Below, in pieces: positions 25,095 through 34,702 of a stretch of 64,000 nt of DNA (the stretch's first letter is position 1; every line of letters starts with the position of its first letter). Below the pieces are notes generated by a model that worked only from the letters and a program-made list of their open reading frames with translations, ran no database searches and was not told where the DNA came from. This DNA is from Gymnodinialimonas sp. 57CJ19 (GTDB lineage Bacteria > Pseudomonadota > Alphaproteobacteria > Rhodobacterales > Rhodobacteraceae). Made by a program: the position numbers and the translations under genes. Where the stretch lies: contig NZ_CP151587.1 in NCBI RefSeq assembly GCF_038396845.1, forward strand, positions 904,001 through 968,000. The letters run 5' to 3'.

Positions 25095-25751
25095 ATGATC
25101 CGGTTTGAGAACCTCACCAAAAGTTTTCGGGTCGCGGGGCAGCGGCGGGTTGTGATTGACGACCTTAATCTGACCCTGCCCACGGGCAGATCGCTGGCGC
25201 TGTTGGGGCGCAACGGGGCGGGGAAATCCACGCTGATGCAGATCATCGCGGGCAATATGAACGCCGATCGCGGGCGGGTGGTGACCGATGGCACGATCTC
25301 ATGGCCGGTGGGGTTTGCGGGCTCTTTCCATCCAGAGCTGACGGGGGCGCAGAACACCCGCTTCATCGCGCGGGTTTACGGTGTCGATACCCGAGAGTTG
25401 GCCGATTTCGTACGCAGCTTTGCGGAGCTGGGCGCGCATTTCAACATGCCGGTACGGACCTATTCATCGGGGATGCGGTCGCGGCTGACGTTCGGCCTGT
25501 CGATGGGAATCGAGTTCGATACCTACCTTGTGGATGAGGTTACGGCAGCGGGCGACGCTGCGTTTAGAAGCAAGTCCAAGGCGCTCTTCGCCGCCAGAAT
25601 GGAGCGGTCTGGCGCCATCATGGTAAACCACAACCTGGCCGAACTGCGCGAGTATTGCGACGCGGCGCTGGTGCTGGAAAAGGGCCGCTTGCGTTACTTT
25701 AATGATCTGGATGAGGCGATTGCCCACCATAAGGAAAACATGGGCGCCTAG
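25095..25751 (+). CDS. kpsT: Capsule polysaccharide ABC transporter ATP-binding protein (KpsT type)
   Basis: The 218-residue ATPase powers export of capsular polysaccharide with KpsM. It has Walker A in LLGRNGAGKSTLMQIIAG, the subfamily-specific IS-WPVGFAGSFHPELTGAQN segment, the signature YSSGMRSRLTFGLS, and Walker B YLVDEVTAAGD, in which the usual glutamate after Asp is retained. A switch histidine appears in MVNHNLAEL. Its ATG lies 8 bases beyond the kpsE stop. The partner kpsM is on the opposite strand beyond kpsE. No kpsD, kpsC or kpsS is visible in the window. Confidence 0.95.
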   Translation: MIRFENLTKSFRVAGQRRVVIDDLNLTLPTGRSLALLGRNGAGKSTLMQIIAGNMNADRGRVVTDGTISWPVGFAGSFHPELTGAQNTRFIARVYGVDTRELADFVRSFAELGAHFNMPVRTYSSGMRSRLTFGLSMGIEFDTYLVDEVTAAGDAAFRSKSKALFAARMERSGAIMVNHNLAELREYCDAALVLEKGRLRYFNDLDEAIAHHKENMGA

Positions 25752-25889
25752 GCCCGCGCCCGAACGCCAGGGTTAAGCCAAGCCCCGACATTTCGTTCTA
25801 TTCGTCACGACGCCGCCACAAACCGGCATAATCTTCGTCCCCCTTTCCAAGGCATATCTCCGAGGAGTGCAAAGGAAAGTGGGTGCGTC

Positions 25890-28289
25890 ATGGCGCAGAT
25901 GGTCATTCAGGGGCAGTTTCAAATCGGGATGGCGGCGTTGGACGTTGGCATCACCGATCTGATGGTGACCGAGCACAACGGCAAATCCATTCTCTACGCC
26001 ACCTCGGGCCAGACCGGCGGTCTTTCCTCTTATGAATTGCACGCGAACGGGACGGTCAGCGTTCTGGATTCGGCTCTGTACAACGCCGCGTGGGCCGGGG
26101 CAGCGTTGCAGGAAATGTCGTTGATGGAGGTTAACGGCGCGATGTGCATCGCGGTTGCGGGCTCAGGCTCGGAGCAGTTGCACCTGTACGATGTGAACGC
26201 CAACGGCACCCTGGGCGCGGCGCAGCAGATGTCTGGCATCAGCTCCAACATGGCGCAGCTTCTGGAGGTCAGCCAGGCGGACCCGCAGACCGTCTTCATG
26301 GCCGACACCGGCAGCGGTCTGATCCGCGCCTACGAGATCGGCAGCAACGGCGCCCTTTCCCAAGCGATGCAGGTGTCGGACACCGGCACGACCTATGCTT
26401 CGGAAGTGATGTCCATCGGTGCGGCCTCGGTGATGAGCAACGAATATGTCATCAGCGCCAGCCAGACTGAAAAGGGCGTGTCCGCCTATCGCCTGGACGG
26501 CAACACGCTGGTGAACACGGGCAACGCCGGGGTGAATGAGGGGCTTGGCATCATGACCCCCACCGACATGAAAGTGGTCGAGATTGGCGGGCGGAACTTC
26601 ATCATCCTCGCCTCGGCCCCCGGCGACGGGCAGGGGCAGTCGGGCGCAATCACCGTGATGGAACTGGCGCAAGATGGCAGCCTGGTGGACACCGACCACA
26701 TCATCGACACGGCGGATACGCACTTTGGCAACGTCCAGACCCTGGAAGTCGTGGAGGCCGACGGGCGCACCTATGTGATGGCGGGGGGCGGCGATGATGG
26801 CGTGACCTTGTTTGTGATGATGCCTAACGGGCGGTTGCAGCTTTTGGGCACGGTCAGCGGCGACGCCGGGTTGCAAAACATAGCCTCGATGGCGGCGTCC
26901 TTTGACGGGGGCAGCCTGCACCTTTTTGTCGCCTCCGAGATGGAGGGGGGCGTGACGGAAATAACCGTCGATGTGTCTGCGCAGGGCGATATCATCGAGG
27001 GCGATCACGGCGGCGGGACAATTGCCGGCGGCGCGGGAGATGACATCCTGATCGGCGGCGCGGGCAGCGATAGCCTTGTGGGCGGCGCGGGCGATGATCT
27101 GCTGGAAGACGGATTGGGCGTCGATACGCTGCACGGGGGCGACGGCGCGGATTTGTTCGTTCTGCGGTCCGACTTCACCCATGACGAGATTCACGATTTC
27201 CAAGTCGGCGTGGACCGGATCGACCTGTCGGCGTGGCCGATGCTCTATGATGTGACGCAGATCGGCTACACGGCCACGACCCAAGGGGCGCTGCTGGATT
27301 GGCGGGGCGAAACGCTGGAGGTGTTCTCGCGCAATGGGCAGACGTTAAGCTTCACCCAAGTCCACGCGGCGATCCTGAAGACGGCGCACCGGGTGCCCGA
27401 TTTCTCGCTATATGGGGGAAATGACGGGGATGACGCGATTGACGGCACCGCGATCAATGATGCGGTGGATACGGGCAACGGTGCGGACACGGTCACTGGC
27501 TATGCGGGCGACGATTACGTGAACGCGGGCCACGGCAACGATGTGATCTACGGCGATCTGGGGAAAGACACGATCATGCTGGGGGATGGCAATGATTACG
27601 CCGAGGGTGGAGGTCAGGAAGACCTGATTTACGGCGGCAGTGGCCGGGATGAGATCTGGGCCGGAAGCCAGAACGACACGGTTTACGGCGGCGCGGGCAA
27701 TGACTCGATCCGGGGTCAGCAGGGCAAGGACCTGATCCAAGGCGGCGACGGGCGCGACACGATCCTGGGCGATAACAGTGACGATACGATCTACGGCGAG
27801 GAAGGAAACGACGTGCTGCGCGGCGGCAACGGGGCGGATCTTGTGGTCGGTGGAGAGGGCAATGACCGCCTGTTCGGGGCCGAGCACCAAGATACGATTC
27901 TAGGCGGCAACGGCAACGATCTGATCCGCGCGGGGTATCAGTCGGACTATGCCGACGGCGGCGCGGGCGACGATTATATTGTCGGTGGAGGCGGTTACGA
28001 TACGCTGATCGGTGGCGCTGGAAACGACACGATGGAAGGCAACGTGAACGCCGACCTGTTCGTATTTGAGGATGGCCACGGGGCCGATGTGATCCTGGAC
28101 TTCAACGCCACCAACAACGGCGAAAAGCTGGTGTTTACCGAGCTTTCGACCATGAACACCTATGCCGATGTGATGACGGCTGCGGTGCAGCAGGGAGCGG
28201 ATGTGTTCATTGATACGGGCAGCGGCAATTCGATCCTGCTGGAGGACGTCTTGCTGGCTGATTTGCACGCCGCGGATTTCACCTTTTAG
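25890..28289 (+). CDS. RTX-type calcium-binding secreted protein with N-terminal propeller-like domain
   Basis: The 799-residue protein has no classical signal peptide, as expected for type I secretion. Residues about 1-365 contain repeated sheets with alternating motifs such as ILYATSGQTGGLSSYEL and TYVMAGGGDDGVTLFVM, suggesting a beta-propeller. A first RTX block lies at about 370-425 (GGAGDDILIGGAGSDSLVGG), and a long second block at about 510-720 has some twenty nonapeptides of the GGxGxDxLx type, broken by odd units such as AGSQNDTVY. The tail after ADLFVFEDGHG is the probable secretion signal. No TolC, HlyB or HlyD homologue is near. It follows kpsT in the same direction and its stop overlaps that of the glycosyltransferase gene. 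Confidence 0.9.
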   Translation: MAQMVIQGQFQIGMAALDVGITDLMVTEHNGKSILYATSGQTGGLSSYELHANGTVSVLDSALYNAAWAGAALQEMSLMEVNGAMCIAVAGSGSEQLHLYDVNANGTLGAAQQMSGISSNMAQLLEVSQADPQTVFMADTGSGLIRAYEIGSNGALSQAMQVSDTGTTYASEVMSIGAASVMSNEYVISASQTEKGVSAYRLDGNTLVNTGNAGVNEGLGIMTPTDMKVVEIGGRNFIILASAPGDGQGQSGAITVMELAQDGSLVDTDHIIDTADTHFGNVQTLEVVEADGRTYVMAGGGDDGVTLFVMMPNGRLQLLGTVSGDAGLQNIASMAASFDGGSLHLFVASEMEGGVTEITVDVSAQGDIIEGDHGGGTIAGGAGDDILIGGAGSDSLVGGAGDDLLEDGLGVDTLHGGDGADLFVLRSDFTHDEIHDFQVGVDRIDLSAWPMLYDVTQIGYTATTQGALLDWRGETLEVFSRNGQTLSFTQVHAAILKTAHRVPDFSLYGGNDGDDAIDGTAINDAVDTGNGADTVTGYAGDDYVNAGHGNDVIYGDLGKDTIMLGDGNDYAEGGGQEDLIYGGSGRDEIWAGSQNDTVYGGAGNDSIRGQQGKDLIQGGDGRDTILGDNSDDTIYGEEGNDVLRGGNGADLVVGGEGNDRLFGAEHQDTILGGNGNDLIRAGYQSDYADGGAGDDYIVGGGGYDTLIGGAGNDTMEGNVNADLFVFEDGHGADVILDFNATNNGEKLVFTELSTMNTYADVMTAAVQQGADVFIDTGSGNSILLEDVLLADLHAADFTF

Positions 28290-31200
28290 CGGCATGGCCT
28301 GACAAAATATCCTGATACAGCGCCACCAGTTCATCCCCCTGTTGCGCGGCCGTGCGTTGGGGCTGGCTGCTTTCCGGCGGGCTTGTGTAGCGGGCGGGAT
28401 CGGCGTCAATGCGGGCCAAGACGGCAGCCAAGGCACGGTGATCCTCGACCGGGACCACGTGGCCATTCACCCCTTCGATGATGTCCGCCCCGATCGCCCC
28501 CCGGTCCGAGGTGACAACCCATAGCCCCAGTGCCAAAGCCTCTCGGGTGACGAGGCCAAAACTCTCGGGCCAGATCGAGGGGGCCAGCAGCACATCAAAG
28601 CGTCCATAAAGGTGCCCCACTTGGGTTTGCGGATGGCGCGGGACGCGCAGGACGGGGGTATTGTTCCACGTCTCGTGCACCTCGGCCCCCGGCGCAAGCG
28701 CGTGATCTGAGACGATAAGATCAAGCTTCTGGAAGGCCCGCGCCGTCAGGGCCGCGCGCAGGATGTCGTAGCCTTTGTGCCGAGACGCGCCGCCGATCAA
28801 CCCAAGGCGCACGCGCCCGGGGGGCGCGGCGGTCGGCTCGCGCGACGGCAGGGCCGAGACCCCGTTAGGCAGAGCGCGAACGTTGGTCAAACCGGCGTCC
28901 CGATGCAGTTTTGCAAAGGGCTCCGACACCGCGAGGGCGGCGGCGGCGTCCTGGATGCAGCGCCGGGCGATTTGAACCGGGGCGGGGGCGTCAACCATCG
29001 TGAAATCGTGAAGAGAGGGGGCGCCGCCGGCGTCGATGATGAACTGATGCGGGGAGATCCACCACCCGTCATGGAGCGACAAAACATAGGGGATGCCCCG
29101 CTGACGGCAGGCATCAATGATCCCTACTCCAAGGCGCTGAACGCAGTGGATGTGGACGATATCGGGGGCGATGCGGTCCAGCAGGGCGTTGATCCGCGTG
29201 TCCATCACCGGATCGCGCAGGGCGCGTTCGGGCAGCTTCTTGTCGTTGCTGATTGACCAGATGCGCGCGCCGGAATGGCTGGTGGCACAGAACTGATGGG
29301 CGGTTTTTTCACCGTCGAGGGTGGTAAGGATATCAACCTCAAACCGGTCGCCGTGGTGGGCCAGAATATGGCTTACGTTATCGGCCACGACACGGGTCGC
29401 GCCGCCGATGGATTGCGGCGGGTAGAAAACGTTCACCACCAGTAATTTAGGCTTCGCCGCAGGCAGTGTGGCTTGCATCTGGCGCAGCAGATCGGCCCCC
29501 ATGGCGGGCAGCGCATAGTCCCGCATTACCTGCGCCTTCGCGGCATGGCCGATGCTGATGCGCGCGGCGTCATCGTCGATCAGATGCAACAGGGCTTGAA
29601 CGAATGCGTCTTCATCCGGGGCGATGAGTCCGGTCAGGCCGTTGTCGATGGCGGCATTCATCACCGGCGACGGGCTGACGACGGCGGGGATGGCGAAGAC
29701 GGCGGGCTCCATCCACTTGATCTCGGACTTGGCATCTGTCGCGGGGGAGGGGGACAGGACGGAGAGGGCGACGTCGGCCTTGGCCAATTCCTCTGCGTAG
29801 CATTCAAAATCCCACGTGGGCGGGATGAGCGTCACATCGCTGGCAGAGAGGTGTCTGAGGGAAGGGAAATCTCCCATCAAGCGGACCTCGACCCGGTCGG
29901 GACGCGCGGCCAGAACGCGGGCAAGGGCGGGCTCCAGAAGGGTGCTGAACTCGGCCTTATGGGCCTTGGTGCCGGTGCCATAGAACAGAACCACCCGGTC
30001 CCCGGCGGCGGGCTTTGGCCGTTTCATTGCGGCGAGATGGGCAAGGCCAAGGGCGTTACGGTGGGTGAAAGCGGTACCCGACTGGGTGAGCGGCGCAAGG
30101 GCCGCCCGGATCGGCGCGGTCGAAGCGATGCCAACCCCGCAAAGCCGCGCGGCGGCGGCAAACAGCGGCACGCCACAGGCCATGGCGGCGTGAACTTCGG
30201 CGGTTATCTGGCCCGCGTAAGTGGCAAGGGGCGGAGGAAAAGTGCCTGCGTCGAAAATCAGGTCGTCGATGTCATAAAACGTTGCGATGCCTTGCTTGGC
30301 GGCATCCACCATCAGCGCCGCAATGGGCGGGAACGCGGGCGTTCGCTGGAAGATCACGGCATCGAATTGCGCCAATTGGCCGTGCAGTTGCGCCACGTCC
30401 TTGCTTTGCAGAAAGGTGGAGACCTGCACCCCCTGGGATCGCAGTTGATCGGCCTTCTGATCGGCCCGGTAGAGCTTGCATTGGTAAAGGTCGTCATTGG
30501 CAAGGATCGCAACACGCTTGATCGCCCCGGCCCGCGCCACCCTGTCGGGCGTCGGGGCATAAAGGGCGATGGCACGGGTCAGAAGATCTTGCAGGTCTGG
30601 GACGGAATAGCGGGCGAGGTGAGATTTGAGGTCGCGAAAAAGCGTCTCAAACACATCGCGGCCAAGGGTTTGGGCGCGGGCGCAGAGGCCCACATGGCCC
30701 CGGGCCGCTGGGGGCAGGGTGCTGGCATGGGTCAGGGCGGCGTCATGGTCGCCTTGGTCGAGGAACAGCCGGGCCAGCCGCATCCGGTTTTCGCCTTCAT
30801 CAAAGTCGGGCGGGGCGGTTTGGCGCAGGGCGATTTCCCGAGGCGTTTGCCGCGTGCCGTGGATCAGGTCGGCAAGATCAACGCTGGCACGGGGGTCGCC
30901 GGGGCAGATGTGAAGGACATGGGACAACAGCGCCTCGGCCCCGCCAATGTCACCACGCCGACGTTTGTGGCGCGCAAGGTCGATCACGAAGCTGCGCAGG
31001 GCGGTGTCGGTCAGGTCAAGGGCGGTCACGCCTTCCATCGGGTGCAGGATGAACCGCGTCAAATGCCCGTCTGAGGGGGGCGAGATCGCAGAGGGCAGGT
31101 TGAGGCCATAGCAGGCAAGCGCCTGCGCCTTGGCGTTGGCATGGACGTTGGCCCGTAGCCCGACGCTGGCCCAATGGCGCGGCGAAGGGGGCGCGCTTAT

Positions 31201-31881
31201 TCCCCTCTCCGACAGGGTGGCGGCGTAGTAGCTGGCATCAAGGGCGTGATCGGGGTGGGCCGGAACGCCCGCATCCAGCCCCACTTGCGCGAAGTGGCGG
31301 ATGCAAGACACACGGTCCGGGGCGAGCAGGTCCAGCCCCGCCGCATCGAGCGCGGCGAGATATGTTTCGTGGTGAAAGATCGGGGCCAGCGCGGGGCCAT
31401 GGAGGCCGAGGATCAACCAGAGGTCCGCTTCCCGCAGGGCCAGTGCATCGGGCAGGATGCCAAGATCAGACAGCGCGGTAGCGGCTTGTTCGGCAGAGAG
31501 ATCGGGCGACAGCCTGTGGCCCGTCGTGCGGGCAACGAAATCCGCGTTCCAAGCCGTGGGGGTAGCAGAGCGGCCCTCGGGTATTCCGAATTCAAGGTAG
31601 TGAAACACCGCTTCAGCCGGGTCAGAGATGGCGTTGGCGACATCGGTGTTATGGGCAAGGTAGGCGGGCAGGGTGAAGCCTTGGCCAAGGGCAGAGGCGC
31701 GGGGGTGGTGGGCAAGGATATCGCCGATGCGGTCCCCGTCCGGGTCGGGGCAGGCCCGGGCCTGCGCCAACCAGCCGCGCCAATTGTTTCGGTCCGCTTG
31801 AGAGGTCAGCAAATTCCCCGAGGGTCGCGCCACAGGCGTCGCCGCATCCAGCGCATTGCCTGACACCTCTTGACCGTTCAT
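28279..31881 (-). CDS. Large two-domain glycosyltransferase of surface polysaccharide synthesis
   Basis: The 1200-residue protein has three parts. Residues about 1-330 contain short modules such as DPAEAVFHYLEFGIPEGRSA, a repeat seen at the N-termini of large glycosyltransferases, plus a tetratricopeptide-like stretch. A first GT-B fold domain runs from about 450 (VKRVAILANDDLYQCKLYRA) to 800. A second, GT4-like domain from about 808 starts LLVVNVFYPPQSIGGATRVV and has the donor-binding region PSIWPESFGLVTREALALG. It is predicted to be cytosolic. Its position behind the kps and RTX genes suggests capsule or exopolysaccharide assembly, or glycan decoration of a surface protein. Its last codons overlap the RTX gene end by 11 bases. 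Confidence 0.87.
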   Translation of the reverse strand: MNGQEVSGNALDAATPVARPSGNLLTSQADRNNWRGWLAQARACPDPDGDRIGDILAHHPRASALGQGFTLPAYLAHNTDVANAISDPAEAVFHYLEFGIPEGRSATPTAWNADFVARTTGHRLSPDLSAEQAATALSDLGILPDALALREADLWLILGLHGPALAPIFHHETYLAALDAAGLDLLAPDRVSCIRHFAQVGLDAGVPAHPDHALDASYYAATLSERGISAPPSPRHWASVGLRANVHANAKAQALACYGLNLPSAISPPSDGHLTRFILHPMEGVTALDLTDTALRSFVIDLARHKRRRGDIGGAEALLSHVLHICPGDPRASVDLADLIHGTRQTPREIALRQTAPPDFDEGENRMRLARLFLDQGDHDAALTHASTLPPAARGHVGLCARAQTLGRDVFETLFRDLKSHLARYSVPDLQDLLTRAIALYAPTPDRVARAGAIKRVAILANDDLYQCKLYRADQKADQLRSQGVQVSTFLQSKDVAQLHGQLAQFDAVIFQRTPAFPPIAALMVDAAKQGIATFYDIDDLIFDAGTFPPPLATYAGQITAEVHAAMACGVPLFAAAARLCGVGIASTAPIRAALAPLTQSGTAFTHRNALGLAHLAAMKRPKPAAGDRVVLFYGTGTKAHKAEFSTLLEPALARVLAARPDRVEVRLMGDFPSLRHLSASDVTLIPPTWDFECYAEELAKADVALSVLSPSPATDAKSEIKWMEPAVFAIPAVVSPSPVMNAAIDNGLTGLIAPDEDAFVQALLHLIDDDAARISIGHAAKAQVMRDYALPAMGADLLRQMQATLPAAKPKLLVVNVFYPPQSIGGATRVVADNVSHILAHHGDRFEVDILTTLDGEKTAHQFCATSHSGARIWSISNDKKLPERALRDPVMDTRINALLDRIAPDIVHIHCVQRLGVGIIDACRQRGIPYVLSLHDGWWISPHQFIIDAGGAPSLHDFTMVDAPAPVQIARRCIQDAAAALAVSEPFAKLHRDAGLTNVRALPNGVSALPSREPTAAPPGRVRLGLIGGASRHKGYDILRAALTARAFQKLDLIVSDHALAPGAEVHETWNNTPVLRVPRHPQTQVGHLYGRFDVLLAPSIWPESFGLVTREALALGLWVVTSDRGAIGADIIEGVNGHVVPVEDHRALAAVLARIDADPARYTSPPESSQPQRTAAQQGDELVALYQDILSGHAAKR

Positions 31882-31978
31882 TGCGCGTTCCCTCGCGTGT
31901 CTTCACCGAACGACACCGCGGGAGGTTGCAGCGCCGATGCACCCTCCGTAGAACAATTTGGTAAAGGAGTTCTGACCA

Positions 31979-33493
31979 ATGACCGATAAGCCCCGCCCCG
32001 TTGTTCTGTGCATTCTGGATGGCTGGGGCATTGGGCAGACTGAAGCGGACAATGCGCCGCTGTTGGCCAAGACCCCTGTGATGGATGATCTGATGGCCCG
32101 CTGCCCCCACGCCACGTTGCTGACCCACGGGCGCGACGTGGGCTTGCCGGACGGGCAGATGGGCAATTCGGAAGTGGGACACACCAACATTGGCGCCGGT
32201 CGTGTAGTGAAGATGGACCTAGTGGAGATCAACGATTCCATCGACGCCGGAGAATTCGCGCAGCGCGAGGCTTTGGTGGCCTTTGGGCAGGCGCTGAAGA
32301 CCTCGGGCGGGGTGGCGCATCTGATGGGATTGGTCAGCGACGGCGGCGTTCATTCGCAACTGGCGCATCTGGAGGCCGCCGTGGCAGTGCTGGTCACGAT
32401 GGGCGTGCCGGTGGCGGTTCATGCGATCACCGACGGGCGCGATGTGGCCCCGAAATCCGCCGAAGGGTTCCTGCGTGATTTGACCCTGCCCAAAGGGGCC
32501 TTTGTGGCAACGGTCAGCGGGCGCTACTTCGCCTTGGACCGGGATAACCGATGGGACCGGGTAGAACGCGCATACGACGCGATGGTGCGCGGGAAAGGCG
32601 ACCGGGCCGACGACGCATTGGGCGCGGTCGCTGCGGCCTATGGGGCGGATAACACGGACGAATTCATTCCGCCCACCATCGTCGGAGATTTTGCCGGAAT
32701 GGCAGATGGCGACGGGATCTTCATGCTCAACTACCGTGCCGACCGGGCGCGGGAAATCCTTGCAGCCCTGGGCGACCCAGAGTTTGACGGGTTCGATGTG
32801 ACCGGGCGGCCCGACTTTGCCGGGAAGCTGGGGATGGTCGACTACTCCAAGGCGCACGACGCCTATATGACCACGGTTTTCCCGAAACAGCAGATTGTGA
32901 ACACCCTTGGCGAATGGGTTGCAAAAGCGGGTCTGCGGCAGTTTCGGGTGGCCGAGACCGAGAAATATCCCCATGTGACCTTCTTCCTGAACGGCGGCGT
33001 GGAAGTGCCGGAACCGGGAGAGGATCGGCAGATGCCGAAATCGCCCGATGTGGCGACATATGATCTGCAACCCGAGATGAGCGCCGACCAAGTGACAGAC
33101 CTGCTCGTGGCCGCGATCCGAGAGCAATACGACCTGATCGTGGTGAACTACGCCAACCCCGACATGGTCGGCCACACGGGCGATCTGGCGGCGGCGATGG
33201 CGGCGTGTGAGGCGGTGGACAAGGGCCTGGGGCAAGCGGTGGCGGCGCTAGAGGACGTGGGCGGCGCGATGATCGTCTGCGCGGATCACGGCAACTGCGA
33301 AACCATGGTGGACCCCGAAACCGGCGGGCCACACACGGCCCATACAACGAATTTGGTGCCGGTGGTGCTGGTCGGCGGACCCGAAGGCGCGGCCCTGCGC
33401 GACGGACGTTTGGCCGACTTGGCCCCATCGTTGCTGCAACTGATGGGGCTGGAGCAGCCCGCCGAGATGACAGGTGAGAGTTTGATTTCGTGA
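31979..33493 (+). CDS. gpmI: 2,3-bisphosphoglycerate-independent phosphoglycerate mutase
   Basis: This glycolytic/gluconeogenic enzyme interconverts 3- and 2-phosphoglycerate with two manganese ions. All motifs are seen: the first metal site VVLCILDGWGIGQ, the phosphoserine-forming GNSEVGHTNIGAGR, DGRDVAPKS, FMLNYRADRAREI, and the C-terminal metal ligands in NYANPDMVGHTGD and ADHGNCETM. The length of 504 residues is standard. A strong AAAGGAG site precedes the ATG. The stop overlaps the GTG of the next gene (GTGA), so it heads a plus-strand operon with envC-like, ctpA, rppH and a secreted protein. Confidence 0.98.
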   Translation: MTDKPRPVVLCILDGWGIGQTEADNAPLLAKTPVMDDLMARCPHATLLTHGRDVGLPDGQMGNSEVGHTNIGAGRVVKMDLVEINDSIDAGEFAQREALVAFGQALKTSGGVAHLMGLVSDGGVHSQLAHLEAAVAVLVTMGVPVAVHAITDGRDVAPKSAEGFLRDLTLPKGAFVATVSGRYFALDRDNRWDRVERAYDAMVRGKGDRADDALGAVAAAYGADNTDEFIPPTIVGDFAGMADGDGIFMLNYRADRAREILAALGDPEFDGFDVTGRPDFAGKLGMVDYSKAHDAYMTTVFPKQQIVNTLGEWVAKAGLRQFRVAETEKYPHVTFFLNGGVEVPEPGEDRQMPKSPDVATYDLQPEMSADQVTDLLVAAIREQYDLIVVNYANPDMVGHTGDLAAAMAACEAVDKGLGQAVAALEDVGGAMIVCADHGNCETMVDPETGGPHTAHTTNLVPVVLVGGPEGAALRDGRLADLAPSLLQLMGLEQPAEMTGESLIS

Positions 33494-34638
33494 GGACGCT
33501 GCGCTTGCATATCCTCCGGCCACTCCTCGGCCTAGGTCTAGGCCTCCTCGCAGCCTTAGGGGCGGGGGCGCAGAGCGATCCGGCGATGACGGCACGGGAA
33601 GCGAGCCGGATGTTGGAGGATGCCGCCAGCGCGTTGCGTGATGCCGATGGCGCAAGGGATCAGGTGGAGGCGCTGACCGAAACGGTGCGCGCCTATGAAC
33701 ACGGGCTCGACGCGCTGCGGGCCGGTATCCGCAGCGCCGCCCTGCGCGAACGCACGATCCTGTTGGTGTTCGAGGCCGAGCGAGAGCGTTTGGCCCGGTT
33801 GATGGGGGTCTTGCAGCGGATCGAAGAAGCCCCTGCGCCAGCCACATTATTGCACCCCGAGGGCCCCTTGGGCACCGCGCGATTGGGGATGATCGTGGCC
33901 GATGTCACCCCTGCCGTCGCCCGAGAGGCCCGCGCCTTGCGGGCGCAGCTGGAAGAACTCGCCGTGCTTCGCGCCCTGCAAGATGGCGCGGTGGGCGAAC
34001 TGGAGGCTGCCGTAAGCGGCGTGCAGGATGCAAGATCGGCCCTTAGCCAAGCGATTGCGGACCGGGTGGAATTGCCTGAACGGTTCTCTCTCGATGCGGC
34101 GGGGATGGCGCAAATCCTCGATAGTGTGGACAGCTTGGGCAGTTTCGCCGCGATGCTGGCGGAAACGCCGACCTCTGCCGAAGGGGAGATCGCCGACTTC
34201 ACCGCTGTGCAGGGCACCGTGCCGTTACCGGCCCTTGGCACCTTGGTGCGCGGCTTCAACGAGGCCGACGCCGCGGGCATCAACCGGCCCGGTGTTTTGC
34301 TGGCGGTGCCGCAAAATGCCCTGCTGACCGCCCCTTGGCCTGCCTCGGTCCGCTATGCGGGGCCGCTGCTGGATTACGGAAATGTCATTATCCTTGAGCC
34401 CCACGAAGACTATTTACTTGTTTTGGCAGGCGCGGGTGACTTGTTCGTGACTGCGGGCGAATTGGTGCCTTCGGGGGCGCCTTTGGGCCTGATGCCGGAC
34501 GAAGAAACCGAAACTGAAGCGGAATTGATCGTTTCTGACGCTCTTGGCGGTGGCGCCGGGCTTACGGAAACGCTTTATATGGAACTGAGACAGGGCGGGA
34601 GCCCAGTGAACCCGATGGATTGGTTCGCTTCCCCATAG
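33490..34638 (+). CDS. EnvC-like murein hydrolase activator with degenerate LytM domain
   Basis: EnvC-type proteins activate amidases at the septum and carry an inactive LytM (M23) domain. The 382-residue protein starts at GTG inside the gpmI stop. A signal peptide (LLGLGLGLLAALGAGAQ) is followed by coiled-coil helices to about residue 200. The C-terminal M23-like domain is recognisable by YGNVIILEPHEDYLLVLAG, LVPSGAPLG and TLYMELRQGGSPVNPMDWF. The catalytic histidines of active M23 enzymes (GH after the second strand, HxHFE) are replaced by AG and LYME, so it should not cut peptidoglycan itself. The pairing with ctpA downstream is typical of alphaproteobacteria. Confidence 0.9.
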   Translation: MRTLRLHILRPLLGLGLGLLAALGAGAQSDPAMTAREASRMLEDAASALRDADGARDQVEALTETVRAYEHGLDALRAGIRSAALRERTILLVFEAERERLARLMGVLQRIEEAPAPATLLHPEGPLGTARLGMIVADVTPAVAREARALRAQLEELAVLRALQDGAVGELEAAVSGVQDARSALSQAIADRVELPERFSLDAAGMAQILDSVDSLGSFAAMLAETPTSAEGEIADFTAVQGTVPLPALGTLVRGFNEADAAGINRPGVLLAVPQNALLTAPWPASVRYAGPLLDYGNVIILEPHEDYLLVLAGAGDLFVTAGELVPSGAPLGLMPDEETETEAELIVSDALGGGAGLTETLYMELRQGGSPVNPMDWFASP

Positions 34639-34702
34639 GCCCCTTCAGGCGGATGCGTGAAGGAAGGCTTGGCCCGATACGGCAAACAGAGGACGACGAT
34701 CT

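Noticed and set aside
29473..31074. A plus-strand open frame of 533 codons opposite the glycosyltransferase gene
   Set aside because: The composition is Gly/Arg/Val-rich with no domain; it is explained as a shadow of the real minus-strand gene.
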